From Caproiciproducens faecalis (lineage in GTDB: Bacteria; Bacillota; Clostridia; Oscillospirales; Acutalibacteraceae), in assembly GCF_019448085.1 (NCBI RefSeq), contig NZ_JAGFNZ010000006.1, positions 62,001-126,000 of the forward strand: 64,000 nucleotides of DNA, given 5' to 3'. The notes beneath the pieces were generated by a model, which did no database searches, was not told the origin of the DNA, and worked only from the letters and a program-made list of their open reading frames with translations. Numbering within the stretch: position 1 is the stretch's first letter; the number at the start of each line of letters is the position of its first letter. Positions 52,406-61,830 of this stretch are shown here, piece by piece. The position numbers and the translations under genes were made by a program.

Positions 52406-52975
52406 ATGATGAAAACGCATTATAAACAAGATATTTCAGGGCAAATATTCGGGAAACTAACGGTAATTAAATACGATCACAGTTCTCCCCACCGTGAAAG
52501 GTACTGGCTATGCAAGTGTTCTTGTGGTAAAGAAATCTGCGTGAGAGTTTCGTATTTGCTTTCCGGAAAAACAAAAAGCTGCGGTTGCGACAGGCCAGAT
52601 GCCAAGCTAAAGCAGCTAAAGCCCAACGGAAATAAATATGGCACTATGAGAATTAGCCATATGAGAATATACCATATTTGGCAATCAATGAAAAACCGGT
52701 GCTATTCACCATCGAACAAATGCTATCGCATTTATGGAGGCAGAGGAATTACCATTTGTGACGAATGGAGAAACGATTTTATTGAATTTTGCAACTGGGC
52801 TTTAAATAGTGGATACACTGGCAATTTGACGATTGACCGAATTGACAACGATAAAGGCTATTTCCCCAAAAATTGCAGATGGATTACAAATTTAGATCAG
52901 CAGAGAAATAAAAGAAATAATAAAGCCGCCAAAGGAACGGCAATTCCATTAGCGGCGCAAACCAAAATATCTTAA
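52406..52975 (+). CDS. HNH-like mobile endonuclease-type protein (1)
   Basis: A 189-residue protein. The N-terminal domain (about 8-60; GQIFGKLTVIKYD, WLCKCSCGKE, LLSGKTKSCGCDR) is a common phage DNA-binding module with Cys ligands. The core (about 85-172) has MKNRCYSP, YGGRGITICDEW, and LTIDRIDNDKGYFPKNCRWIT. The same core recurs in the gene at 60681. These features match free-standing homing-type nucleases in phage early regions. Catalytic residues are not certain, as a classical HNH His pair is not clear. Confidence 0.6.
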   Translation: MMKTHYKQDISGQIFGKLTVIKYDHSSPHRERYWLCKCSCGKEICVRVSYLLSGKTKSCGCDRPDAKLKQLKPNGNKYGTMRISHMRIYHIWQSMKNRCYSPSNKCYRIYGGRGITICDEWRNDFIEFCNWALNSGYTGNLTIDRIDNDKGYFPKNCRWITNLDQQRNKRNNKAAKGTAIPLAAQTKIS

Positions 52976-53007
52976 CTGCATTATAGCAGATTGGAGGAAA
53001 AAGTCAA

Positions 53008-54441
53008 ATGAAAACAAGTCTAATTAAAATTCGCACCGCGTTCGGTGTGCATGAAACGCAGATATCCGATAAATCGGTCGAGCTGACCGGCAAGAAAGGC
53101 TCCGGCAAGTCATCCGTTCTGGACGCGATCCGTTACGCCCTAACCAACCGCTCCGACCGGGATTACATAGTCAAGCAGGGTGCTGACGAAGCAGAAATCA
53201 TTATTGAAACCGACACCGGCCTCCGTATTGACCGGAAACGCAAGGTCGATATGGAAACATCAAATCTGAACCTGAAAGAAAACGGTCTGAACGTTCCTCG
53301 GCCGCAGACGTTCCTTGACGATATTATCACGCCGCTTCAGCTTAACCCAGTCGAATTTATCAGTAAACCTATCGCCGAGCAAAATCGGATCATTCTGAAT
53401 CTGATCGACTACAAGTGGGATATGCAGACAATTCAGGGATGGTTCGGAGAAATTCCGCAGGGTGTTGACTGGAAGCAGAACATTCTGTCAGTATTGGATC
53501 AAATTCAGGCGGAAAACGGGGTGTATTATCAGACGCGCCAGCAGATCAATTCTGAAAAGCTGTTTAAGCGTAAGGCGGCCGAGGATATCGGCCTTTCCAT
53601 CCCGGACAATTTCAACGCCGAGAAATGGGAGGCATACGACACCGGCGCGAAGTATCAGGAGCTTTCCAAAATTCAGCAGGAAAACGGGAAAATTCAACGT
53701 GCCAAGATGTTCCGTGACAGTTACGAAAGCAAGCTACGCGGCATTCAGGCCGACCGGGATATCTCCATCAGCAACGCCAAGGACGCTATCAGTGCGGAGC
53801 GTGAAGGGCTGGCAAAGACCATTGAACGCTTGAAAGCCGAAATTCGCGCTGCTGAGGACAAGCTCTCCGGCCTAGATTCTAAATATCAGGATAAGGTTGC
53901 GGTCGCCGAGGCCGAATTTAATGAAGCCAAGGCAAAGCTGGACGCGGATACCGGCGTAGCAAACGAGTACGCCGACCGAAAACCGGTTGATACTGCCGCC
54001 ATACAGTCTGAAATCAGTACAGCTGAAGCCATGAAAAAGCACCTTAACGAATATTACCGTATGGTCCGGATGCAGCAGGAAGTTGATGATCTGCAGGGGA
54101 AATCCGACGCTCTGACCGAAAAGATCGAGCTCGCCCGGAAGCTTCCTGGCCAAATCCTCAAAGAGGCAAAAATCCCGGTAGAAGGACTTACGGTCGAAAA
54201 GGGCATTCCTCTGGTCCATGGCCTCCCGCTCTCGAATCTGTCCGATGGCGAAAAGCTTGATCTGTGCGTTGACGTCGCTATCAGCAATCCCAAGGGACTC
54301 CAGATCATCCTGATCGACGGTGCGGAACGTCTGGACGATAAGAGCCGGGCGGCGCTGTACGCGAAGTGCAAGGCCAAGGGGCTGCAGTTTATCGCGACGA
54401 GGACAACGAACGACGATGAATTGAAGGTGACGGAGTTATGA
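53008..54441 (+). CDS. RecF/SMC-like AAA ATPase
   Basis: A 477-residue ATPase with Walker A ELTGKKGSGKSSVLDAIRYAL near 27-47, a coiled-coil middle (about 205-370), and a C-terminal signature/Walker B (SNLSDGEKLDLCVDVAIS, IILIDGAERLDD). Such proteins in phage replication modules act in recombination or replication initiation, often with a nuclease partner. GGAGG precedes the ATG. Overlaps the next gene by 4 nt. Confidence 0.85.
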   Translation: MKTSLIKIRTAFGVHETQISDKSVELTGKKGSGKSSVLDAIRYALTNRSDRDYIVKQGADEAEIIIETDTGLRIDRKRKVDMETSNLNLKENGLNVPRPQTFLDDIITPLQLNPVEFISKPIAEQNRIILNLIDYKWDMQTIQGWFGEIPQGVDWKQNILSVLDQIQAENGVYYQTRQQINSEKLFKRKAAEDIGLSIPDNFNAEKWEAYDTGAKYQELSKIQQENGKIQRAKMFRDSYESKLRGIQADRDISISNAKDAISAEREGLAKTIERLKAEIRAAEDKLSGLDSKYQDKVAVAEAEFNEAKAKLDADTGVANEYADRKPVDTAAIQSEISTAEAMKKHLNEYYRMVRMQQEVDDLQGKSDALTEKIELARKLPGQILKEAKIPVEGLTVEKGIPLVHGLPLSNLSDGEKLDLCVDVAISNPKGLQIILIDGAERLDDKSRAALYAKCKAKGLQFIATRTTNDDELKVTEL

Positions 54442-55061
54442 GTAAGGACAAACTTGAACGAATTATCGGTGATGCCAGCATCAAGCGCTATTTTAATACC
54501 GAATACATCGGAGCGTATTCTCTCGATGACGGTGCAGAACCGGTTTTGACGATTGATAGCCTCTGGTATGGAGATATAACGCTCGGAGGAGGCAGGAAAG
54601 AGCCACACGTTGTCGTAAAGTTCAAAGAGCGTAGCGTCCCGGGCGTAGAAGAAGTAAAACCTCTGATACTTAACGCCACAAACCGTAAGGCACTGAAAAA
54701 GATGTACGGCAGCGATTCCGCGGCAAGTCTTGAAGGTCGCAAAATTCAGCTTTACGTTGACCCTCATGTAAGAGATCCACAGGACGGGGGATTCACCGAA
54801 GGTCTCCGCATTCGTCCCTCTATCCCAAAGCAAACCGTAACGGCGACGAAATGCGCCGATTGTGGCGCAGAAATTCAGGGCGCCGGAAAGTTGAACGCCC
54901 AGCAAATCGCGCAGTACACCTATCAGAAATATGGCAAATCACTCTGCTCTGACTGCGCGACAAAAATCAAGGCAGAGGACGATGCGCGAAAGGCAGCACT
55001 TGACCCGCTTGCAGCAGCCCCGGAGTCGAGTGCCCCTGACAGGAAGGACGATGTACTGTGA
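54438..55061 (+). CDS. Phage replication-module protein with zinc site
   Basis: A 207-residue protein coupled to the ATPase and nuclease genes. A beta-rich N-terminal half (EYIGAYSLDDGAEPVLTIDSLWYGDITLGGG...) is followed by a zinc ribbon (CADCGAEIQ ... CSDCATK near 139-174). Common between the ATPase and PD-(D/E)XK genes in Firmicute phages; function not known. Confidence 0.65.
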   Translation: MSKDKLERIIGDASIKRYFNTEYIGAYSLDDGAEPVLTIDSLWYGDITLGGGRKEPHVVVKFKERSVPGVEEVKPLILNATNRKALKKMYGSDSAASLEGRKIQLYVDPHVRDPQDGGFTEGLRIRPSIPKQTVTATKCADCGAEIQGAGKLNAQQIAQYTYQKYGKSLCSDCATKIKAEDDARKAALDPLAAAPESSAPDRKDDVL

Positions 55062-55828
55062 ATTTAACCGCAGAAAATTACTTTTCTCCCGAGAACCAAC
55101 TCACCTATATTGGCGCTTCTCAGTTCAAATCATTTCTTTTCTGCCCAGCTGCGGCGCTCGCTGAAATTCGCGGCGAATATAGACAGGAAGAAACCACGGC
55201 GCTTTTGGTCGGTTCCTACGTTGACGCGTATTTCGAGGGAACGCTCGACCTGTTCCGCGCAAAGCACCCGGATATTTTCAAGCGGGACGGCTCGCTGAAA
55301 TCCGAATATGTTCAGGCCGAGCAGATTATTCAGCGTATCGAACGCGACGAAATGTTTATGCGGTACATGTCAGGTCAGAAACAGGTAATTATGACCGGCG
55401 AAATTGCAGGCGTGCCGTTCAAGATTAAGATTGACTCGTATCACCCCGGAAAGGTAATCGTTGACCAGAAGATCATGAAGGACTTAGAGGACATTTGGAG
55501 TCCTGCCGAAGGTCGCCGCGTTCCCTACTGGTTGAACTGGGGTTATGACTACCAGGGCGCCATATACCGCGAGATTGTCCGGCAGAACACCGGCGACACG
55601 TTGCCGTTTATGATTGCAGCCGCTACGAAGCAGAAGGTCACGCGCCTGCAGATCGGCCAGATTGGCCCGGCTCGTCTGGACTATTGCCTTGACATTGTAA
55701 AGCACGAAGCACCCCGGTTCGCCGCTATGAAACGTGGAGAAGTCGAGGCGGAAAGGTGCGAGCAGTGCGATTACTGCGCAGGAACCGCCGTGCTGAGTGA
55801 AATTGTGCCATACATGGAGGCGGGATGA
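55058..55828 (+). CDS. PD-(D/E)XK nuclease-like protein (DUF3799)
   Basis: A 256-residue nuclease-like protein: SQFKSFLFCPAAALAEI, motif II-III GVPFKIKIDSYHPGKVIVDQKIMKD (D...D-x-K pattern near 118-142), and C-terminal CEQCDYCAGT that may hold an iron-sulfur or zinc site. GTG start overlapping the previous stop. Likely 5'-3' exonuclease acting with the ATPase and SSB in phage recombination. Confidence 0.8.
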   Translation: MNLTAENYFSPENQLTYIGASQFKSFLFCPAAALAEIRGEYRQEETTALLVGSYVDAYFEGTLDLFRAKHPDIFKRDGSLKSEYVQAEQIIQRIERDEMFMRYMSGQKQVIMTGEIAGVPFKIKIDSYHPGKVIVDQKIMKDLEDIWSPAEGRRVPYWLNWGYDYQGAIYREIVRQNTGDTLPFMIAAATKQKVTRLQIGQIGPARLDYCLDIVKHEAPRFAAMKRGEVEAERCEQCDYCAGTAVLSEIVPYMEAG

Positions 55829-56289
55829 TGCTTAACGTTGCAGTTCTAATGGGCCGCCTCGTGGCGGACCCTGAACTCAGACATACTGGCAGCGATATTT
55901 CCGTAACTAGCTTTACGATTGCGGTTGACCGCTCCTATGTGAAATCCGGCGAAGACCGCCAGGCCGATTTCATCGACATAGTCGCATGGCGCAGCACCGC
56001 GGATTTCGTATGCAAGTTCTTCCACAAAGGGCAGATGATTGCCGTGCACGGTGAGATTCAGACTCGCACTTATACCGACAAGGACGGAAACAAGCGGAAA
56101 GCATTTGAAGTCGTCGCGGATAAGGTAAGTTTCTGTGGTAGCAAGAACGAATCAGGCGGCTCGGGTTCTGGCGGATCGTATCAACCCGCAACGCGCGCAC
56201 CGGATGTTCCGGCCGATGCGCCGCAATACGCAAGTAATAATGCGGGTGACTTTGAGCAGATGCCGTTAGACGACGACTTGCCGTTTTAG
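55825..56289 (+). CDS. ssb: Single-stranded DNA-binding protein
   Basis: A 154-residue OB-fold SSB: NVAVLMGRLVADPELRHTGSDISVTSFTIAVDR, RQADFIDIVAWRSTADFVCKFFHKGQMIAVHGEIQTRTYTDKDG. Gly-rich linker and the acidic tail FEQMPLDDDLPF for partner binding. ATGA overlap with the nuclease gene. Confidence 0.95.
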   Translation: MMLNVAVLMGRLVADPELRHTGSDISVTSFTIAVDRSYVKSGEDRQADFIDIVAWRSTADFVCKFFHKGQMIAVHGEIQTRTYTDKDGNKRKAFEVVADKVSFCGSKNESGGSGSGGSYQPATRAPDVPADAPQYASNNAGDFEQMPLDDDLPF

Positions 56290-56291
56290 CC

Positions 56292-56801
56292 ATGTACGGT
56301 GACATTTTTTCTCGAATCAAAGAAGCCATTCCGATGCAGGCCGTAGCGGTGCGGTACGGCTTCGAAGTGAATCGGGCGGGGTACATGCTTTGTCCGTTCC
56401 ATAACGATTCACAGCCCTCTCTGCATGTTTATGACGGTACTCGCGGCTGGTGGTGTTTCGTCTGCAATGAGGGTGGATCAGTAATTGATTTCGTCGCAAA
56501 GCTGTTTCAACTTAACGCTCGGCAGGCGGCAATTCGGATTGATAATAATTTTCATCTTGGCTTATCTACTGAGCGCCCGGACAATCGCGAGATTGATCGG
56601 TGGAAGCAGGAACAAGCAAAAAAGCAAGCTGAATTAAACGTATTTCGGGCTGACTACAACGATAAATGCCGAGAGGCATTAACTATCCGCTCTCTGCCAA
56701 AGCCGCCGCCCAGCAGCCCTCTGTGGGGCCAATATGCGGCACTGCTGGGTAAATTGGATTATTTGGATAATTATTTCTTTACGGAAACTAAATGGAAGTG
56801 A
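56292..56801 (+). CDS. CHC2 zinc-finger primase-type protein
   Basis: A 169-residue protein carrying the DnaG-type CHC2 zinc finger (CPFHNDSQPSLHVYDGTRGWWCFVC, near 36-60) but no TOPRIM domain. It may pair with the DUF927 ATPase that follows directly to form a split primase-helicase. Confidence 0.85.
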   Translation: MYGDIFSRIKEAIPMQAVAVRYGFEVNRAGYMLCPFHNDSQPSLHVYDGTRGWWCFVCNEGGSVIDFVAKLFQLNARQAAIRIDNNFHLGLSTERPDNREIDRWKQEQAKKQAELNVFRADYNDKCREALTIRSLPKPPPSSPLWGQYAALLGKLDYLDNYFFTETKWK

Positions 56802-56802
56802 G

Positions 56803-58713
56803 GTGACGGGCACGGACAAAGATAAATCGCTGGAAGCCGCGCCGGCCCCAAAGTATACGCAGGACGATTTTTTGCATGGAACTGCGCCTTTTGAAGAAGT
56901 CTATAAGCTTCATAACAATCCATTTCAAGAGCGACGGGCAATTGCAATAATGGAAGTCACAGCAAAGTCAGTCGGCGTGATCGGGTTCAAGGGGCTATAC
57001 CAGGACTATGTAAAATCTTTGAAATCGATCGCATCCCCTGACGCTGAAAATGTATCTCAGTTTTCAGATCAGCCGCTTGAGCTGGACACGGGAGAATGGA
57101 AATCAGATGAATCCGGTGTATGGAAATATGCTCCTCAGGGAGGAATTGAAACAGCCTGCCCCCACCCAATTATGCCGGTGGAGAGATTGAGGAACATTGA
57201 TACCGGAGAACTGAAAGTTAAACTGGCATTTCGGCGCGGTACAAAAAGCAAAAAGGTATGGTCAACCATTACGACCGACTTTGATACTGTGTCAAATTCA
57301 AAAAATATTACGACTCTTTCCCGCATTGGAATTTCTGTCACATCTGGTAAACGTGCGCAAAACCTTGTTGATTACATAGCGGACGTTCTGGACAAAAACT
57401 ATGATTTGATCCCGGAATACAAGAGCACATCCCGGATGGGATGGAATGAAGAAGGTTTTTCACCCTATGTGGATGAAGTTGTTTTTGATGGAAATCCCGG
57501 GTTTGAGAAACTCTTCCAATCCATCCGGCAACATGGAAAATTTCAGACATGGCTTGATGAAGCAATTTCTGTCAGAAAATACAGCGTTACCGCGAAAATC
57601 GTTATGGCTGCTTCTTTCGGGTCTGCTTTAGTTGGACCGTGTGGGATTCTTCCGTTTTTTGTTCACCTTTGGGGCATGGATAGCGGGACCGGAAAAACCG
57701 TTGCGCAGATGGTGGCCGCGTCCGTATGGGCGAACCCCGTAGCGGGCGGAGATTACTTTAAAACCTTTAAATCCACATCTGTCGGGTTTGAGGTTATCGC
57801 CGGGTTTCTGAATTCTCTTCCCGTCGTAATTGACGAGCTCCAACTTGCGAAGGATGCCCGCGGAAAAGTAATTTTCAATGTATACGAGCTGGCTTCCGGT
57901 TCCGGTAAGTTACGGTCGAATAAGACTCTCGGTCTTGCATCCTCAGTAACCTGGGCAAATTGCTTTATAACGAGCGGAGAAACTCCGCTGACAAGTGAGA
58001 ATGACGGTGCGGGTGCAATTAACCGCGTAATCGAAATCGAATGTAAGGCGGAAAACAAGGTCATTGAGAACGGACATAAAACCGCCGGAATAGTCAAAGA
58101 AAATTACGGGTTCGCCGGAATGCTGCTTGTGCAGCTCTTGTCTGATCCGAACACAATGGATGAGGCAAAAAAGCTCTATGAGGAGTACTATACCGAATGC
58201 ATGAAAAACGATACCACGGAAAAGCAGGCTATGGCCGCCGCGGTCATCATTGTCGCTGACACCTTAGCAACTAAATGGATCTTCAAAGATGGTCAAGCAC
58301 TGACGGTTAAAGACATGTCTGAATTTTTAAAAAGTAAAGAATCCGTTTCTGCCGCGGACCGCGGATATCAGTACATGTGTGACTGGGTTGCTCAGAATTC
58401 CGGTAAGATGCACGGATCTTCTGACAACGAAGTATTTGGCCGAATAGTAGAGGAGGGAACTGACAAGGGCTATGCGTACATTATTCGCTCGGTGTGGGAC
58501 AAAGCCTGTTCGGATGCACAGATATCTTCCAGGGCACTTCTGAGCCATTTACGAACCCGTGGACTGATTAAAACAAGCGGAAAGGGATTTACTAAATCCT
58601 CTCGAATCGGCAGCGCACCGGCAAATTGTGTGGTGCTTAAACTGCCTCCAGATCCAAACGATAACGATCAATCTTGGATAAATCAGGAGATTATTGACGA
58701 TTGGATACCATAA
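56803..58713 (+). CDS. DUF927 phage helicase/primase-type ATPase
   Basis: A 636-residue protein. The DUF927 domain (about 150-440) includes Walker A GMDSGTGKTVAQM near 285-297 and a Walker B-like LPVVIDELQLAK near 340. A C-terminal winged-helix region follows (about 520-610). In phages this type drives replication with a primase. The GTG at 56803, just after the CHC2 stop, is chosen as start; an upstream in-frame ATG lies inside the CHC2 gene. Followed by an iteron-rich gap. Confidence 0.85.
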   Translation: MTGTDKDKSLEAAPAPKYTQDDFLHGTAPFEEVYKLHNNPFQERRAIAIMEVTAKSVGVIGFKGLYQDYVKSLKSIASPDAENVSQFSDQPLELDTGEWKSDESGVWKYAPQGGIETACPHPIMPVERLRNIDTGELKVKLAFRRGTKSKKVWSTITTDFDTVSNSKNITTLSRIGISVTSGKRAQNLVDYIADVLDKNYDLIPEYKSTSRMGWNEEGFSPYVDEVVFDGNPGFEKLFQSIRQHGKFQTWLDEAISVRKYSVTAKIVMAASFGSALVGPCGILPFFVHLWGMDSGTGKTVAQMVAASVWANPVAGGDYFKTFKSTSVGFEVIAGFLNSLPVVIDELQLAKDARGKVIFNVYELASGSGKLRSNKTLGLASSVTWANCFITSGETPLTSENDGAGAINRVIEIECKAENKVIENGHKTAGIVKENYGFAGMLLVQLLSDPNTMDEAKKLYEEYYTECMKNDTTEKQAMAAAVIIVADTLATKWIFKDGQALTVKDMSEFLKSKESVSAADRGYQYMCDWVAQNSGKMHGSSDNEVFGRIVEEGTDKGYAYIIRSVWDKACSDAQISSRALLSHLRTRGLIKTSGKGFTKSSRIGSAPANCVVLKLPPDPNDNDQSWINQEIIDDWIP

Positions 58714-58988
58714 GTATAACCGGTCACACAAAAAGTTACACGCAAAGAATGGCTTTGCAATGCGGGTTTTCAAGGTTTGTGTAACTGTGTAACCTGTGTA
58801 ACCACAAAATGCACATATAAGAGGGAAAGAAAAAGTTTTCTGAATACAGTATATATATTTTTATTCTCTTATAGAGAAGTGCACAAAAAGTTATACAGTT
58901 ACACAACACGTCATAAACCTGCATAAATACTGAATTATTCGCGTGTAACTATAGGTTACACAACGTTATACAAGTTACTACAAATGAG
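58714..58988. other. Iteron-rich AT-rich gap, candidate replication origin
   Basis: At least nine copies of GTTACAC/GTTATAC in both orientations: 58735, three tandem GTGTAAC at 58779, 58787 and 58796, then 58890, 58898, 58943, 58955 and 58965. An AT-rich core (58830-58875) with TATATATATTTTTATT separates two clusters. It lies between the DUF927 ATPase and the helicase. No gene is seen in it. Iterons plus AT-rich DNA beside replication genes is the usual origin layout. Confidence 0.6.
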
Positions 58989-59000
58989 GTGATTAATTTT

Positions 59001-60521
59001 TTGAAAGATATAAATCTTCGAGATTATCAAAAAGAGTGCATCGAAACAATCCAATCTCAACCGCCCGGGGCATACTTAGTGCAGATGGCAACAGGCCTTG
59101 GAAAGACCGTCACATTTGCAAACATCCAGCGTAAAGGGAAAATGCTGATTCTCTCCCACCGGGAAGAACTGGTCAGACAGCCACTGAAATATTTTGATTG
59201 TCTTACCGGTGTCGAGATGGCAGGAGAGCATGCAACACCGATGGATGAGGTCGTTTCTGCATCGGTTCAGACCATGGCTCACCGTCTGGAACGATTTGCG
59301 CCGGACGAATTCGATATTGTAGTTGTCGATGAAGCCCATCATTCCAGTGCTTCTACATACAGACGCATACTCAATTACTTCCATCCACGGCTAACCTTGG
59401 GATTTACTGCTACTCCGAACCGTTCCGATAACGTTCGAATGAATGACATTTATCAGGACATTATCTTCCAGCGTGATTTGAAATGGGGTATCAAGAACGG
59501 TTATCTGTCCGATATCTTTTGCCGGCGGGTAAACATTGGTTACGACCTGCGCAGCGTTCATACCCGCGGCGGTGATTATGCCCCGGGCGAATTGGAAAAG
59601 GCTATGGACGGTACCGCTGATGCAATCGCCGAAACATACCGCACCATGGCAGCCGGGGCGACACTGATCTTTGCCGTATCAGTTAATCAGGCACAGGAGA
59701 TCGCAAAACGAATCCCCGGCGCCGCGGTGGTGACGGGTGAGACAAAAGACCGTGCAGACATTATCAAAGCATTCACTGACGGGCAGATTCCCTGCATAGT
59801 AAATTGTATGGTATTTACCGAAGGGACTGATATCCCCCGCGTTGAAACGGTAATTGTAGCTCGGCCTACTCAATCTGATAGCCTTTATACGCAAATGGTC
59901 GGGCGTGGCCTGCGGCTGTATCCCGGAAAGGAACGCCTAAATCTAATTGACTGCGTCGGGGTGTCAGGACGCGCTTCTCTCTGCACTGCTCCGTCCCTAC
60001 TCGGCATTGACCTGAAGGATGTACCGGAACGCCGCCTGTCTGAAATGGACGGTATGTTGTTTGAACTGCCTGAAAAGGTGGAACGCGCTGCAGACTGCCC
60101 GGAAAGCTGGATTAAGAACGTCCAAATCGTCGACCTCTGGGCGCAGGAACAGAAGTACAACACCCATGGCGTGAACTTCTTCAAGATGCCGAACGGCTCT
60201 ATGGTGTGCAGCCTGATGGATCGTGAAAAAATTGTTATCCCATGTCAGGACGAGCTGGGTAGGGTGAATTTCAACGGGAGGTTAATGCCGATGCAGAGTG
60301 CTTTGGATTTTGCGTACATCAAACTGACAACGAATTACAAGGAGCAGGAATATATCTGGAATCTTGAAAAGGCAAAGTGCTGGGGAAAGGCTCCGGCCAG
60401 CGACAAACAGCTTCAATTAATTCAGCGCCGGTGTAAAGGATTTGACCCAGCAGGGTTAACCAAACTGCAGGCCAGTCAAATTCTGAATCGCGTTATGAAT
60501 GGAGGGAGGCGGTCGGCGTGA
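59001..60521 (+). CDS. DEAD/DEAH-box helicase (SF2)
   Basis: A 506-residue helicase: Q-like LRDYQKECIETI, motif I MATGLGKTVTF, motif II VVDEAHH, motif III FTATPNR, motif V VFTEGTDIPRV and motif VI QMVGRGLRLYPGK. The TTG at 59001 has AGGTGAT 10 nt upstream, a close anti-SD match; a GTG at 58989 is the alternative start. Overlaps the next small gene by GTGA. Confidence 0.9.
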   Translation: MKDINLRDYQKECIETIQSQPPGAYLVQMATGLGKTVTFANIQRKGKMLILSHREELVRQPLKYFDCLTGVEMAGEHATPMDEVVSASVQTMAHRLERFAPDEFDIVVVDEAHHSSASTYRRILNYFHPRLTLGFTATPNRSDNVRMNDIYQDIIFQRDLKWGIKNGYLSDIFCRRVNIGYDLRSVHTRGGDYAPGELEKAMDGTADAIAETYRTMAAGATLIFAVSVNQAQEIAKRIPGAAVVTGETKDRADIIKAFTDGQIPCIVNCMVFTEGTDIPRVETVIVARPTQSDSLYTQMVGRGLRLYPGKERLNLIDCVGVSGRASLCTAPSLLGIDLKDVPERRLSEMDGMLFELPEKVERAADCPESWIKNVQIVDLWAQEQKYNTHGVNFFKMPNGSMVCSLMDREKIVIPCQDELGRVNFNGRLMPMQSALDFAYIKLTTNYKEQEYIWNLEKAKCWGKAPASDKQLQLIQRRCKGFDPAGLTKLQASQILNRVMNGGRRSA

Positions 60522-60688
60522 ACAAGGAAAAAATCCATATCACCAAGCCAGACGACCGCGAATCCGTCATTGTCATCCTCGCCCGGAATGGCTATACCGT
60601 CCGACAAGGTCGCGAAAAGGACCATGGAACCGGTAAAACGGTCGCTTTCGTGGAGTACTGGTCAAGTGAGGATGAAAAGAATGGATAA
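60518..60688 (+). CDS. Small phage protein of 56 residues
   Basis: Starts at GTG 60518 overlapping the helicase stop; GGAGG lies upstream. Sequence begins VNKEKIHITKPDDRESVIVI and continues with GYTVRQGREK, ending EDEKNG. It overlaps the next gene by 8 nt. Short early proteins of this kind are common next to helicase genes; function unknown. Confidence 0.6.
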   Translation: MNKEKIHITKPDDRESVIVILARNGYTVRQGREKDHGTGKTVAFVEYWSSEDEKNG

Positions 60689-61133
60689 AACAAATCAGCT
60701 ATATAGGTGTTGGGAAAATATAAAAAGCAGATGCTCTAATCCGAAGGATTCACATTATCACTATTATGGCGAAAAAGGCGTAACGGTTTGCGACGACTGG
60801 AAAAATAGCTACTCCAGTTTCAAAAGCTGGGCACTTCAAAACGGATTTATGCCGGGCCTTACCATTGACAGAATTGATGTAAATGGTAACTATTGTCCTG
60901 AAAATTGCCGGTGGATCACTCAAAAAGAGCAATGCAGCAACAGAACATCAAACCGAATTTTAACATATAACGGGGTTTCACACACGGTCACTCAATGGAG
61001 TGAAATTGTTGGTATTAGTGCAAACACAATCTTTGCAAGATTGGATAGAGGCTGGAGTACAGAAAAATCGTTGACACGACCACTTGATAATCGAGGTGGA
61101 AATCAACGTTATAGAAAGAAGGCGGTAGCGTGA
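60681..61133 (+). CDS. HNH-like mobile endonuclease-type protein (2)
   Basis: A 150-residue protein sharing the core of the gene at 52406: IKSRCSNPKDSHYHYYGEKG, VTVCDDWKNSY, LTIDRIDVNGNYCPENCRWIT. The C-terminus adds an intron-nuclease type DNA-binding repeat (LTYNGVSHTVTQWSEIVGISANTIFARLDRGWS). GAGG lies 9 nt before the ATG at 60681. Overlaps the VRR-NUC gene by ATG/GTG coupling. Probably a homing-type insertion. Confidence 0.6.
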   Translation: MDKTNQLYRCWENIKSRCSNPKDSHYHYYGEKGVTVCDDWKNSYSSFKSWALQNGFMPGLTIDRIDVNGNYCPENCRWITQKEQCSNRTSNRILTYNGVSHTVTQWSEIVGISANTIFARLDRGWSTEKSLTRPLDNRGGNQRYRKKAVA

Positions 61134-61501
61134 CCGAAGCACAGCATCAATCCTGCGTCATGAAGTGGTCAGAGCAGGCCTCTATCCGTTCAAAATGGCC
61201 CTGCCTTAAATTACTCCACCATGTTCCGAACGGCGGTAAGCGTGACAAAATCGAAGCGGCGCACATGAAGCAGCAGGGAGTCAAACGTGGCGTACCAGAT
61301 TTGGATTTACCAGTCCCACGCGGAAAGTATCACGGCCTGCGTATTGAAATGAAGGATGATGCCGGTCGCACTTCCGTAGATCAAGACTGGTGGCTCGGCG
61401 AACTTCGGGAGCAAGGTTATTTTTGCGAGGTGTGCCACGGCTGGCAGTCGGCTGTCAGTGTCCTAGAGTGGTACCTCAGTCTTGGGGAGTTTAAGCCATG
61501 A
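61130..61501 (+). CDS. VRR-NUC domain nuclease
   Basis: A 123-residue PD-(D/E)XK nuclease of the VRR-NUC family: HHVPNGGKR, KRGVPDLDLPVPRGKYHGLRIEMKDDAGR (catalytic D, E-x-K near 62-80) and WLGELREQGYFCEVCHGWQSAV. GTG start. Acts on branched DNA in replication or recombination in phages. ATGA overlap with the next gene. Confidence 0.88.
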   Translation: MTEAQHQSCVMKWSEQASIRSKWPCLKLLHHVPNGGKRDKIEAAHMKQQGVKRGVPDLDLPVPRGKYHGLRIEMKDDAGRTSVDQDWWLGELREQGYFCEVCHGWQSAVSVLEWYLSLGEFKP

Positions 61502-61824
61502 CACTGGAAGAAATTGAACGCCATGCGATGCGCAACGATCCGCTTCCCACTGGCCTGAATCAAGCCGAGCAGCTTCTGTTCCTGTCGTTCCGGTGCATGT
61601 ACAAATCGTACCGCTCCGGAACGGTTGACCGGGAGCAGGCTCAAGCTGAGAAACGCGAATTGATTCGAGCTTATGAGGAATCTCAGCGGTGGATCGAAAT
61701 TTATAAAGACTCGCACCGGATTCGCGTCGCTCTGGCTGGTTATTCGAAAGAGGTTGAAGCTGGAACGTGCGAACGATGTAAGAAAATGATGCGTATTTTT
61801 GACGGACGCCAGATTGAACCATAG
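61498..61824 (+). CDS. Phage early protein of unknown function
   Basis: A 108-residue helical protein with a C-terminal Cys pair (CERCKKM near 95). Coupled to the VRR-NUC gene. No family recognised. Confidence 0.6.
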   Translation: MTLEEIERHAMRNDPLPTGLNQAEQLLFLSFRCMYKSYRSGTVDREQAQAEKRELIRAYEESQRWIEIYKDSHRIRVALAGYSKEVEAGTCERCKKMMRIFDGRQIEP

Positions 61825-61830
61825 AGCCTG

